Shown here: positions 1-7,457 of the stretch, piece by piece
How the letters are laid out: every line of letters begins with the position of its first letter
Numbering within the stretch: position 1 is the first letter of the stretch
Origin: Hahella sp. CCB-MM4
GTDB taxonomy: Bacteria; Pseudomonadota; Gammaproteobacteria; Pseudomonadales; Oleiphilaceae
DNA: 64,000 nt
Assembly: GCF_002260525.1 (NCBI RefSeq)
Contig: NZ_MRYI01000019.1
Location: forward strand, 62,001 to 126,000
Reading direction: 5' to 3'
The notes under the pieces: generated by a model
Databases searched by the model: none
What the model saw: the letters and a program-made list of their open reading frames with translations, nothing else
What the model was told of the DNA's origin: nothing
Translations under genes and position numbers: made by a program

Positions 1-303
1 TTTGGGGCGACGTTTGTTGGCATGCAGGCGTTCGAATGGAGCAAGCTGATCGCCGAAGGAGTTCGCCCCTGGTGGAATCCCATGGGCGCGGCCCAATTCG
101 GCTCATGTTTCTTCATGATTACAGGATTTCACGGTCTGCATGTGTCCATTGGCGTTATCTATCTGTTAACCGTCGCTTTCAAGGTGTTTCGCGGTGACTA
201 TGAGCGACGGGGCAACTACCAGATTGTCGAAATTGCCGGACTGTACTGGCACTTTGTGGATCTGGTATGGGTGTTTATTTTTGCATTCTTCTACCTGTGG
301 TGA
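1..303 (+). CDS. Cytochrome c oxidase subunit III, C-terminal part
   Basis: Truncated by the window start; the frame is open from base 1 and ends with TGA at 303, giving 100 residues. The tail contains the family signature of hydrophobic helices with the conserved segments GFHGLHV and WHFVDLVWVF, which end in FFYLW as in many proteobacterial aa3-type subunit III proteins. Subunit III is an integral inner-membrane component that stabilises the catalytic subunit I of the heme-copper oxidase. The next gene is a subunit IV homologue, which fits the end of a cox operon whose catalytic genes lie upstream, outside the window. Close relatives such as NorE-like proteins cannot be fully excluded from a fragment. 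Confidence 0.88.
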   Translation, partial: FGATFVGMQAFEWSKLIAEGVRPWWNPMGAAQFGSCFFMITGFHGLHVSIGVIYLLTVAFKVFRGDYERRGNYQIVEIAGLYWHFVDLVWVFIFAFFYLW

Positions 304-340
304 CCCAGGGAAAATCTGGTAGTTCTGTTCACTCGGGATT

Positions 341-392
341 AGGAAGACTTCTCTAAGGTTAGATAAAGGGAGACTTCTAAAAGGTCAGAAAA
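341..392. repeat. Two-copy 26-bp tandem repeat between oxidase genes
   Basis: Two diverged 26-bp copies, 341-366 and 367-392, share the core GAGACTTCT or AAGACTTCT followed by AAGGT. The array occupies most of the gap between the subunit III stop and the ribosome binding site of the subunit IV gene. No other function is visible. Confidence 0.75.
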
Positions 393-407
393 GAGGAGGG
401 TAAGGTG

Positions 408-752
408 ATGCCACATATTGAAGGCCAACAGCACCCCATCGGTCTCTACCTGAAAATCTGGGGATTATTGTTCGTGTTGAGCACCATGTCCTATCTGGTG
501 GACTATTTCCATTTGCATGGAATGCTGCGTTGGTCGCTGATCATCTTGTTCATGTTGCTGAAAGCGGGATTGATCGTTTCGATCTTCATGCACATGGCTT
601 GGGAAAGGCTCGCCATCATTTACGCCATATTGATCCCACCGCTATGCCTGTTGGTACTGATTGGGTTGATGGCGTCCGAGGCGGACTACATTTTCTGGGC
701 ACGAGTCTTCTTCTTTGGACAACCCGCCGAGGCGTTGGCAGGTCATCCATAA
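408..752 (+). CDS. Cytochrome c oxidase subunit IV family protein
   Basis: About 114 residues with three predicted membrane helices (roughly residues 15-35, 42-63 and 72-95) and the motif FMHMAWER after the second helix, typical of the short prokaryotic COX4 family (PF03626). It is an accessory inner-membrane subunit or assembly factor of the terminal oxidase encoded just upstream. The ATG at 408 is preferred; a GTG at 405 is in frame, and a strong AGAGGAGGG ribosome binding site lies at 392-400. The 104-bp gap to subunit III contains a tandem repeat and no terminator, so co-transcription is likely. Confidence 0.82.
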   Translation: MPHIEGQQHPIGLYLKIWGLLFVLSTMSYLVDYFHLHGMLRWSLIILFMLLKAGLIVSIFMHMAWERLAIIYAILIPPLCLLVLIGLMASEADYIFWARVFFFGQPAEALAGHP

Positions 753-774
753 GAAGAGATTTAGCGGCAGGTTC

Positions 775-1329
775 TTATATCAGTTGTTTGAACTGATGCC
801 ACTTGTGTTGCCAGAACACGGCCCAGTGAGGGGAGGCCGCGCCGGTACCGGCGACCTGAAGAGAATGATGATGGCTGACGACCCGGTCCAGAATCTCTTC
901 CTGGGAGGGTTCTACATCCACAAAGAATATATGTTTACCTTCTTTCAGGATCTTCTGGAATTTGCGGAAGTGCTCATTGGGTTCCTGTATGCCGCGTAAT
1001 CCGCCTTCCCAGATAGAGAAGCCCAGAATGACGATTGACAGGAATATAAACGGAACCCAGCCTGCTGCGGTTTCCGTCAGTCCGGTCAGATAGGCTCCAA
1101 CCAGAATTACGATGGCAAGGCTGACGCCAACGACGGCTCCAATCTCACCTGAGTGGACGACATCCTTTTTCATAAAAGATGTAACGTCGTGAAGATGGTG
1201 TTGTTCGACTTCGGCATCGTTTTCGCTAAGAACATGGATCTGTTCCGTATTGATACCATTAGCTTCCAGTTCGTCTTCAACGCTTTCGAGGTCATCCAGG
1301 TCATCGCTGATGTAATAGTGCCGATTCAT
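775..1329 (-). CDS. Conserved membrane protein with stress-protein-like N-terminus
   Basis: 184 residues. The N-terminal 55 residues (start MNRHYYISDDLDDLE) look like the small alpha/beta domain of general-stress-protein-17M and DUF1269-like proteins. Two membrane helices follow at about 65-85 and 92-108, then a soluble tail with the stretch GKHIFFVDVEP, a second alpha/beta-like strand. The gene converges on the oxidase cluster with only 22 bp between stops. The family is commonly labelled NAD/FAD-utilizing enzyme or hypothetical, but no cofactor motif is visible here, so I assign no reaction. Confidence 0.7.
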   Translation of the reverse strand: MNRHYYISDDLDDLESVEDELEANGINTEQIHVLSENDAEVEQHHLHDVTSFMKKDVVHSGEIGAVVGVSLAIVILVGAYLTGLTETAAGWVPFIFLSIVILGFSIWEGGLRGIQEPNEHFRKFQKILKEGKHIFFVDVEPSQEEILDRVVSHHHSLQVAGTGAASPHWAVFWQHKWHQFKQLI

Positions 1330-1469
1330 GACACACCTCCCATCGCATATTTTTAATGATAACCCTGCATCCAGGCGTCTTTATGGTCTTCAGGTTCTCA
1401 CCGTCGCCCAAAGGCCAAAGGTGCACAACGACGTCGGAATTCACTTTCCTGTGTGCCCTGTATAAGTCT

Positions 1470-1502
1470 AGCACCACCCTGAACGATTGTCAGAGTGGTG
1501 CT
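1470..1502. other. Inverted repeat downstream of lipoprotein gene
   Basis: AGCACCAC at 1470-1477 pairs with GTGGTGCT at 1495-1502 across a 17-base loop. It lies about 60 bp beyond the stop of the minus-strand lipoprotein gene. No run of T follows on either strand, so it is not a clear intrinsic terminator. It may still act as a 3'-end stabilising stem. Confidence 0.4.
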
Positions 1503-1561
1503 GGGGCGTTGAACTGCCGAAAGCCCTATAGTTTCTGGGGCTGGAGCTGTTCTTCAAGTGT

Positions 1562-2692
1562 TCAGGAGCGGCACTTATTGAAAGCTCCGACTGCAGCCCG
1601 CAGATCCTTCAGGTTGATCTCAGTGTGCGTCACCCTGGATTGCAAGTCTCCAATCATTACGTAGAGATGAAGCTTTTGGCTCTTCGCCAGCCGATTGATC
1701 AGATCGTCTGACAACACTGCATGCGAGGGAATGGCTTGACCGGTAAAGGGAATCAGCTGTCCTTTATCGAGCCGGACGCCGCTGCCGCTGGCATTCAGAT
1801 GTATCTCGGAAGATGCGTTGAGAATTAAATGCTGTGGCTGAACGGAGACCCAGATTTGAGAGGTAAACCGGTCATCATCCACTTGAATGGTGTGGGTGCT
1901 CAGACGGCAGCCACTTTCGTTGCCGTTCCAGACCTTGCGCAGCTCCCATATTCCGTAGGTTCCCAATATCTGGTCCGGCTTGGAAGGCTGTTCCAGGTTT
2001 TGCAGCAGTTTGTGCAATGAGTCCTTGGTATTCTGTTTAGGTGCCGCCGCCTGGGCCACGGCCTCTTCAGTTACTGCGTCCTGCCCGGCATTGCTGGAGG
2101 GCATGGCAGTAATCGCCTGTCCTGCCGCAGGTGCCGGAGCACTATTCAGATCTTTGATAATCTCACGATTCTGAATACTGTCTTCCTCCGATGCAGAGGA
2201 TACCTGCGTCGTGGAAGAGGTTGTTTCATGGGGGCTTTGGGTGGAGGCTTGAGCCGTTTCAGGCGCAGTAGCCACAGACACATAAGTCAAAGCCTTTGCG
2301 ATGTCTTTTGAAGTGGGCTCCGGGATTGTTGGATCCGCGGCTGCGGTCTTCTCAGTGACAGCATCTTCAGGCTTGTCCGGCGCGGGCGCAGGTTGAGAAG
2401 AGACTTCGACAATCGTTTCCTGCGTCGGCTCGTTGTTGGTGTCTTTGGATACCAATGTTTGAGAGCCGACGGTTTCTGTTGTAGCCGGAGCAGATGAGAC
2501 AGGAGTCGCTTCTTCCAGGATCTGTGCCTGGGATGACTCTGTCTCGATTCCAGGCGATTCCTGGAACAGGCTGCACCCTTGCAGGGTGTTTAAGAACATA
2601 CCACCGGCCAGCATCAAAAGTGATGTGCGGACATATGGGATAGAGATGGTGTTGATATAAACGGATACAGCATTATTTGCTTCAGACTTCAT
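1562..2692 (-). CDS. Putative lipoprotein with low-complexity linker
   Basis: 376 residues. An N-terminal hydrophobic segment (about residues 20-40) ends in LQGC, a plausible lipobox. It is followed by about 200 residues rich in Ser, Thr, Pro, Ala and Glu, which look disordered and could span the periplasm or peptidoglycan. The last 130 residues (from about 245) form a predicted compact domain with the sequence YGIWELRKVWNGNESGC at its start and a Cys near the C-terminus (FNKC), possibly disulphide-bonded. I do not recognise this domain. The first in-frame ATG gives an unusually long n-region, so an internal start is possible. It is probably monocistronic. Confidence 0.6.
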   Translation of the reverse strand: MKSEANNAVSVYINTISIPYVRTSLLMLAGGMFLNTLQGCSLFQESPGIETESSQAQILEEATPVSSAPATTETVGSQTLVSKDTNNEPTQETIVEVSSQPAPAPDKPEDAVTEKTAAADPTIPEPTSKDIAKALTYVSVATAPETAQASTQSPHETTSSTTQVSSASEEDSIQNREIIKDLNSAPAPAAGQAITAMPSSNAGQDAVTEEAVAQAAAPKQNTKDSLHKLLQNLEQPSKPDQILGTYGIWELRKVWNGNESGCRLSTHTIQVDDDRFTSQIWVSVQPQHLILNASSEIHLNASGSGVRLDKGQLIPFTGQAIPSHAVLSDDLINRLAKSQKLHLYVMIGDLQSRVTHTEINLKDLRAAVGAFNKCRS

Positions 2693-2768
2693 CCTGACCG
2701 TCTCCAGCTGGTTATCGAACTTCGTTATTGTTGAGGTTGTCGGGAGTCGTTTACCACATTGATAACTT

Positions 2769-2799
2769 CCCTAACATGGCAGGCTATCACCTGTTAGGG
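2769..2799. other. Inverted repeat between lipoprotein and TPP enzyme genes
   Basis: CCCTAACA at 2769-2776 pairs with TGTTAGGG at 2792-2799. It lies in the gap between two minus-strand genes, about 50 bp past the stop of the TPP enzyme. It lacks a T tract, so it could be a weak terminator stem or a regulator site for the lipoprotein gene. Confidence 0.4.
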
Positions 2800-2851
2800 C
2801 ATAAAAATGTTGTCTGTGTCTCAAAAAGTGCGAGAAACGACTGGTTTTTGA

Positions 2852-4633
2852 TCAGACGGGTTTTACCTTGCTGTCATTGCCTGCTCCCCGTCCCAGTGCA
2901 TTGATTCGTTGTCCTATTGGAGGGGCAACATCGCCATTGATCACCAGATCCAGAATTACCGGATCTCTCTGATTGAGAATCGCTCCCCAGTTGATCTGTC
3001 GGAGCTGGTCCATCGTGCAGACACGATAGGATTCGATTCCCATTGCCCTGCCCATCAGGGCATAGTTGACTTCAGGCAGCGTGTTGGCGGTGTTTTCAAA
3101 GCCCCGTAGTTTCTGTCCGTGACGTATCGTCCCGAGACTTCCATTGTTCATCACCATAAATACAACATTGAGACGATTCTGCCCCGACACCGTAAATTCC
3201 AGGCTGGACATCAATACCGAGCCGTCCCCGGTTATACAGAGTACCGGGGCTTCCGGGTGACCGAACTTGCAACCGATGGATGCGCCAATTGCCCAGCCCA
3301 TGGTGGCGAATCCCATGGATATATTGACCAGGTTATGTGTCGTGAAGTCGGGAATATTCTGCATCCAGTAATGGGTCGACCAGTAGAAACTGTTACCGGT
3401 ATCCACGTACACCCGGGTATTGCCGGGAATCTGGCTGCTGACGTAAGTAAATACCTGGCGTGGATTCAACGGGCTGGCATCCGTAATACAATCCTCCCAA
3501 TGCATGACAGAAAAGTTGTCCGGTTTTTCCCGGGGATTGGGAGGGATCTGTGTGGGTCTGCTTTCCGATTGCCGGTTCAGCTTCATATCTTTTACCAGAG
3601 TGTTGAATACCACTCTGGGGCTTCCCAGAACATTCAACCTGGCCATATAGGAACGGGACAGCTGCTCCGGATTGTTACTGACGTGGATCATCCGGGAACT
3701 CAGAATGGTGGTGCCGTCCCACCCACAGGTCGCGGTCTCATCCAGGTCCGCGCCCACAACAAATACCAAAGGAGCGGATTCCCGGGATAACGCCAGACGA
3801 GCCGATTCGTGCCCGGCGGTTCCGAAGACACCTCGAAACAGGGGGTGGCGAGCGTTAATCAATCCTCTCGACATGGGGAATGTCACGATCGGCCAGTTCA
3901 GGGTTTCTGCGATTTTAAGTATCGAAGACATGGCTTCTTCAGCCCCTGGACCGAGAGCAAACACCGCTTTGGAAGCGCCGCTGATCAGGTTTCTCAGCTG
4001 ATTTAGCAGCTGTTTATCCGGCGTCGCCTCCATTGGGCGGTTGATATAAGGATAATCATTGAATGCGGCTGAGATCGGCATGGTCAGAATGTCGGAAGGG
4101 ATGCTCAGATGGACTGGCCCCGGAGTCAGGCCCAAAGCGTTGGACAGGGCCAGATGCAGCTTGTGAATCAATTGATCCGGGTGCGATACCAGCGAGTTGT
4201 AACGGGTACAACCTTCGAACATCAGCATGCTGTCTATGCCGGCACCGCTGGTTTCCTGCATGGCACCCCGGCCAAAGGTACTGATCGGTGTCTGGGCAGT
4301 GATCGCAAGCAGCGGGATATTGTCGACAAAAGCATTGGCAATGGGAGTCAGCAGGTTGGTAGCGCCGGGGCCGGAGGTGGTTCCACATACGCCGATTTTG
4401 CCGGTTTCCCGGAAATAGCCGTCAGCCATATAGGCTGCTCCAGCTTCACTGCGTGTCAGAATCCAGCGGGGTATTGGTTCGGCACGGCGCTGCGCCAGCC
4501 GGTGACAAAGCGGGTCAATGTTTCCACCCGGGACGCCAAAGATATAGCGAATATCAAGTAAAGAGAAAAAGTCGATCAGGAGATCCGTACAGGTTGAAGA
4601 CGGAGACTTCATAACACGAGGCAATGGTTCCAT
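2852..4633 (-). CDS. Acetolactate-synthase-like thiamine pyrophosphate enzyme
   Basis: About 593 residues, the usual length for the IlvB-like TPP family. The N-terminal pyrimidine-binding domain carries the catalytic glutamate in LTRSEAGAAY (about residue 63). A central FAD/Rossmann-like domain and a C-terminal PP domain follow; the latter has the thiamine-diphosphate and magnesium motif GDGSVLMSSLEF ending in NNGSLG (about residues 465-500). The start at 4633 is chosen because AAAGGAGA precedes it; an ATG seven codons upstream is poorly placed. No ilvN regulatory subunit lies nearby, so this is probably a stand-alone relative (acetolactate synthase catabolic type, or a decarboxylase/carboligase) rather than the biosynthetic enzyme. 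The substrate is not assignable from sequence. Confidence 0.82.
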   Translation of the reverse strand: MEPLPRVMKSPSSTCTDLLIDFFSLLDIRYIFGVPGGNIDPLCHRLAQRRAEPIPRWILTRSEAGAAYMADGYFRETGKIGVCGTTSGPGATNLLTPIANAFVDNIPLLAITAQTPISTFGRGAMQETSGAGIDSMLMFEGCTRYNSLVSHPDQLIHKLHLALSNALGLTPGPVHLSIPSDILTMPISAAFNDYPYINRPMEATPDKQLLNQLRNLISGASKAVFALGPGAEEAMSSILKIAETLNWPIVTFPMSRGLINARHPLFRGVFGTAGHESARLALSRESAPLVFVVGADLDETATCGWDGTTILSSRMIHVSNNPEQLSRSYMARLNVLGSPRVVFNTLVKDMKLNRQSESRPTQIPPNPREKPDNFSVMHWEDCITDASPLNPRQVFTYVSSQIPGNTRVYVDTGNSFYWSTHYWMQNIPDFTTHNLVNISMGFATMGWAIGASIGCKFGHPEAPVLCITGDGSVLMSSLEFTVSGQNRLNVVFMVMNNGSLGTIRHGQKLRGFENTANTLPEVNYALMGRAMGIESYRVCTMDQLRQINWGAILNQRDPVILDLVINGDVAPPIGQRINALGRGAGNDSKVKPV

Positions 4634-4991
4634 GGTTACTCTCCTTTGCCGCAATTCCCGGCATGTCGCAACCTTTGGTCGGAAATGGTGGGCCGACCTT
4701 CGGATGTAACACCTATAGGCAGTTTAGCATAGTCTTTTTGGATTACTCGCGAAGCGCAAAAATACCTAAATTGTGAAAATCGATGAACTGATTTGATGTC
4801 AGTATGACTGCCAAAGCTGGATTGTTTTGCTTTTGCCAGAGCCAGATAAATATGATCGTGCCAATGCCCTAATGCAGACATGGATGAAGTCGGAAGCTAT
4901 CATCCCCCCCCCAAGGATAATTATTAAAAGTATAACGATTAAAAGCACGAAGACTAAAAGTACGACAATTATATGAAAAAGGAGTGATTTC
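4634..4991. other. Divergent intergenic region with poly-C tract
   Basis: This 358-bp gap separates the start of the TPP enzyme gene from the DUF6624 gene and should hold both promoters. It contains a run of nine C at 4904-4912 and a 3 x 15 bp tandem array at 4922-4966. A minus-strand open frame across it encodes a hydrophobic peptide, but that frame is largely made of the repeat and is not called as a gene. Confidence 0.5.
4922..4966. repeat. Three-copy 15-bp tandem repeat
   Basis: Units TATTAAAAGTATAAC (4922-4936), GATTAAAAGCACGAA (4937-4951) and GACTAAAAGTACGAC (4952-4966). The core TAAAAG is fully kept while the flanks have diverged. The array ends about 15 bp before the ribosome binding site AAAAAGGAG of the following gene, so it lies in its promoter or leader. 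Confidence 0.8.
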
Positions 4992-5573
4992 ATGCGTGTT
5001 ATGTGTGGTTTGATGATTCTACTTGCTTCATTTTGGGCACAAGCCCAATTGAATTTAGAGCTCCAGCAGGAGCTGCTAAATATGGAGACGGAGGATCAGG
5101 GCATTAGAAAAGTGTTTGAAGAGAAGGGATGGGAGAATATTTCAACTGAGCTGCATGAAGAGATGCTCAGGATTGACGAGAAAAATACAAAGAGAGTGAA
5201 GGAAATACTGGATCAGCATGGATGGCCCACCAAGGACCTGATTGGCGAGGAGGGGATGCTGGCGGTATTTCTAATAATCCAACACTCTCCGGATATTGAT
5301 TTTCAACGCTCTATGCTACCACTGTTAACATCGTCCTACGAAAACAATGAGGGAATCAGTGGGCAGGACGTTGCCTTGCTAACTGACAGGGTTCGGGTGA
5401 ATCTGGGGCAAAAACAGCTCTACGGTACACAGCTTGAAGTTGTTGAGGGCAGGCTCGTTTTCCTCCCCATTGAAGACGAGGAAAACGTGGACCAGCGTCG
5501 GGCTAAAATGGACATGATTCCGCTGGCCGAGTATCTAAAGATGGTGGAAGAGGTTTATCAGTCCAGGGAGTGA
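4992..5573 (+). CDS. DUF6624 family exported protein
   Basis: 193 residues with an N-terminal signal peptide (hydrophobic to about residue 18, cleavage likely after AQA). The body carries the DUF6624 signature: DQHGWPTKDLIGEEG, then FLIIQHSPD, then LLTDRVRVNLGQKQLYGTQ, and PIEDEENVDQRRAKM. The family is widespread and uncharacterised; the conserved histidine-containing QHSPD segment and the YGTQ segment hint at an active or binding site but no reaction is known. AAAAAGGAG lies 9 bp before the ATG. It sits alone between a divergent TPP enzyme and a convergent oxidoreductase. Confidence 0.78.
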   Translation: MRVMCGLMILLASFWAQAQLNLELQQELLNMETEDQGIRKVFEEKGWENISTELHEEMLRIDEKNTKRVKEILDQHGWPTKDLIGEEGMLAVFLIIQHSPDIDFQRSMLPLLTSSYENNEGISGQDVALLTDRVRVNLGQKQLYGTQLEVVEGRLVFLPIEDEENVDQRRAKMDMIPLAEYLKMVEEVYQSRE

Positions 5574-5622
5574 CTGAGAATTCTCGTCATCAGAAGCTGT
5601 TTATGCAGGATATCTCTCCCTG

Positions 5623-6855
5623 TCAGGAGGCTTGCGCTAGTGTCCGGCGATATCGCCTGACTAACTTTGCTGCTCTGAACTGATCAAAAATCAGGCTGGT
5701 CAGAGGATCAAGGGATTTATGATGCTTGTTCTGGCTCCAACGATTCAGGTATCGACGAATGGTCGACATGACGGCAAGGCTGCTCATGGTTTTGTCCTTC
5801 CAGGCAGGGCGGGGAATCTCCGGGGTAAAACCGCTATTCCTTTGCCATAAATTGGGCAACTCAGGACAAATCGCCAAAGCGCTGGCAATTCCGGCGAGAT
5901 CAACACCGGCTGCGATCACTTTTTCTGCCGTCTCGTGGCGGCTGATGCCGCCGGTACTCATCACAGGAACCTGGCTGACCGTGGCGATATCTTTAGCGAA
6001 CTCCAGAAAGTAAGCTTCTCTGGCCAGCGTTCTATCGTCGGCAGTGCGTCCTTGCATTGCAGGGGCTTCGTAGTTGCCTCCGGAAATTTCAATCAGGTCA
6101 ACGCCCAACGGATTGAGCATGGAAACCACGTTTTTGGCGTCTTCCAGATCGAAGCCTCCCCGCTGAAAGTCCGCAGAGTTGAGTTTTACCGCCACGGCAA
6201 AACTTTCAGGTACCGATTTCCTGATGCCACGGACAATGTCCAGAAGTAGTCGGGCTCTGTTTTCGAGACTGCCACCCCATTGGTCATTACGTTGATTCGT
6301 CAGTGGAGAGAGGAACTGATTCAACAGGTAACCGTGGGCAGCATGCACTTCGACACCATCGAAGCCGGCTTGATGGGCTTTCTTCGCGGTCGTGATAAAG
6401 CGCTGAATCACATCCTGGATTTCCTCTTCGGTCATCGCCCGGGGAGTATCGAAGAGCCCTGAATGTTTACCCAGATCCAGTGGTACCGCGGAGGCTGACA
6501 GTGCCTTTCCTCCCATCTTCTTAAATACCTGACGGCCTGGATGGTTGATCTGCATCCAGACCCGGGTGTCATTCTGCTTGGCTGACTCAGACCAACGCTT
6601 GAAACCTTCCAGTTCAGTGTTCGCTTCCAGAGCAACCCCGCCGGGGCCTGTCATGGCGAATCGGTCTACCATGACATTTCCGGTGATGATCAGGCCCACT
6701 CCGCCTTGAGCCCATTTACTGTAGAGGTTGACCAGCCGCCCATCTGGAACCAGAGACCGGTTGCCAAGATTTTCTTCCATTGCGGCTTTCACCAGCCGGT
6801 TCTTGATTTGCTGTCCATTAGGCAGAGTGATGGAGGAGAAAACGTTTGATGTCAT
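5623..6855 (-). CDS. Old Yellow Enzyme family NADH:flavin oxidoreductase
   Basis: 410 residues forming a single FMN-binding TIM barrel. Diagnostic blocks are QINHPGRQ (about 102-109), the active-site HAAHGYLLNQFLSP (171-184) and NQRNDQWGGSLENR (187-200). It lacks the extra iron-sulfur and FAD domains of 2,4-dienoyl-CoA reductase FadH, so it is an OYE-like NAD(P)H-dependent ene reductase or related dehydrogenase in the cytosol. It is divergent from a MerR-family gene and is preceded by a promoter with a 19-bp spacer, the form activated by MerR proteins, so expression is probably induced by that regulator. The inducer and substrate are unknown. Confidence 0.85.
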   Translation of the reverse strand: MTSNVFSSITLPNGQQIKNRLVKAAMEENLGNRSLVPDGRLVNLYSKWAQGGVGLIITGNVMVDRFAMTGPGGVALEANTELEGFKRWSESAKQNDTRVWMQINHPGRQVFKKMGGKALSASAVPLDLGKHSGLFDTPRAMTEEEIQDVIQRFITTAKKAHQAGFDGVEVHAAHGYLLNQFLSPLTNQRNDQWGGSLENRARLLLDIVRGIRKSVPESFAVAVKLNSADFQRGGFDLEDAKNVVSMLNPLGVDLIEISGGNYEAPAMQGRTADDRTLAREAYFLEFAKDIATVSQVPVMSTGGISRHETAEKVIAAGVDLAGIASALAICPELPNLWQRNSGFTPEIPRPAWKDKTMSSLAVMSTIRRYLNRWSQNKHHKSLDPLTSLIFDQFRAAKLVRRYRRTLAQAS

Positions 6856-6893
6856 GGGCTGATTCCACAGGGTTGTTGGTCATGGTGGTGAGG

Positions 6894-6924
6894 ATGTTAA
6901 ACTTGAAGTCAGGTTTAAATTCAA
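6894..6924 (-). promoter_or_regulatory. MerR-type promoter of the OYE gene
   Basis: On the minus strand a -35 TTGAAT (6924-6919) and a -10 TAACAT (6899-6894) are separated by exactly 19 bp, the over-long spacer that MerR-family activators require. An inverted repeat CTTGAA at 6902-6907 and TTCAAG at 6920-6925 lies across the spacer and -35. The promoter reads into the oxidoreductase, about 35 bp before its ATG, while the merR gene starts on the other side. The promoter elements are read directly; activation by the neighbour is inferred. Confidence 0.65.
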
Positions 6925-6941
6925 GCGAAAATTAAAATCGA

Positions 6942-6977
6942 ATGAGCAGCCAAATGAGCAGCCAAATGAGCAGCCAG
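6942..6977. repeat. Three-copy 12-bp repeat containing start codons
   Basis: ATGAGCAGCCAA at 6942-6953 and 6954-6965, then ATGAGCAGCCAG at 6966-6977. It encodes three tandem Met-Ser-Ser-Gln peptides at the predicted N-terminus of the MerR regulator; each copy carries an in-frame ATG. Confidence 0.9.
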
Positions 6978-7406
6978 TCTGCCGGGAGTCACACCATGAT
7001 GAGAATCGGTCAGCTTGCCGAAATGACCGGGGTACCGGCATCTACCATTCGTTACTATGAACGGTTGAACATTTTAACCGGTATACAACGGACCAGTGGG
7101 GGAGATCGCCGTTACACTGAAGAAGCTGTATTGCGATTGCAGATGATTCGTGGAATGCAGTCTCTTGGATTTTCCCTGGCCGACATACCGGTTCTGCTAA
7201 AAGATGAAGGTAAAGAGCTGGATCATCAGCGGGTCATGCAGGCCATCGATATCAGGCTGCAGGAACTTGGAACGTTGATCGATGAATTGACGGCAAAGCA
7301 CAGTACGCTCGCTGGTATCAAACAACTGCTGCAGAAAACCTGGGCCAGGGGAGGCTGCTTGAGTGACGCTGAACTGAGAGCTCTCACCAACGGTCTTCCC
7401 CTGTAA
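6942..7406 (+). CDS. MerR-family transcriptional regulator
   Basis: Up to 154 residues. A winged helix-turn-helix begins at MRIGQLAEMTGVPASTIRYYE (about residues 20-40), with the usual dimerisation coiled coil at about 95-130 and a C-terminal region with one Cys (ARGGC). It resembles SoxR/CueR-like members but lacks a clear metal-binding Cys cluster or the SoxR four-cysteine loop. The N-terminal start is uncertain: three tandem ATG codons in a 12-bp repeat come first and none has a good ribosome binding site, and MMRIG at 6999 or 7002 would give the normal family length. It is divergent from the OYE gene, whose promoter has MerR architecture. Confidence 0.85.
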   Translation: MSSQMSSQMSSQSAGSHTMMRIGQLAEMTGVPASTIRYYERLNILTGIQRTSGGDRRYTEEAVLRLQMIRGMQSLGFSLADIPVLLKDEGKELDHQRVMQAIDIRLQELGTLIDELTAKHSTLAGIKQLLQKTWARGGCLSDAELRALTNGLPL

Positions 7407-7417
7407 GCTATTTGTTT

Positions 7418-7457
7418 AGTTGGACATCAGCTTGCTCAGCTGGACGTCAGTGAGCTG
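7418..7457. repeat. Two-copy 20-bp repeat at the AraC stop codon
   Basis: AGTTGGACATCAGCTTGCTC (7418-7437) is followed by AGCTGGACGTCAGTGAGCTG (7438-7457); 15 positions match. The second copy includes the last codons and stop of the minus-strand AraC gene, so part of the repeat is coding and part is spacer. Confidence 0.65.

Noticed and set aside
1356-1664. Plus-strand open frame near the lipoprotein stop
   Set aside because: Antisense to the lipoprotein gene and lacking any protein signature.
4799-4993. Minus-strand open frame encoding a hydrophobic 64-residue peptide
   Set aside because: It is largely made of the 15-bp repeat and poly-C tract, starts inside another gene's leader and has no ribosome binding site.
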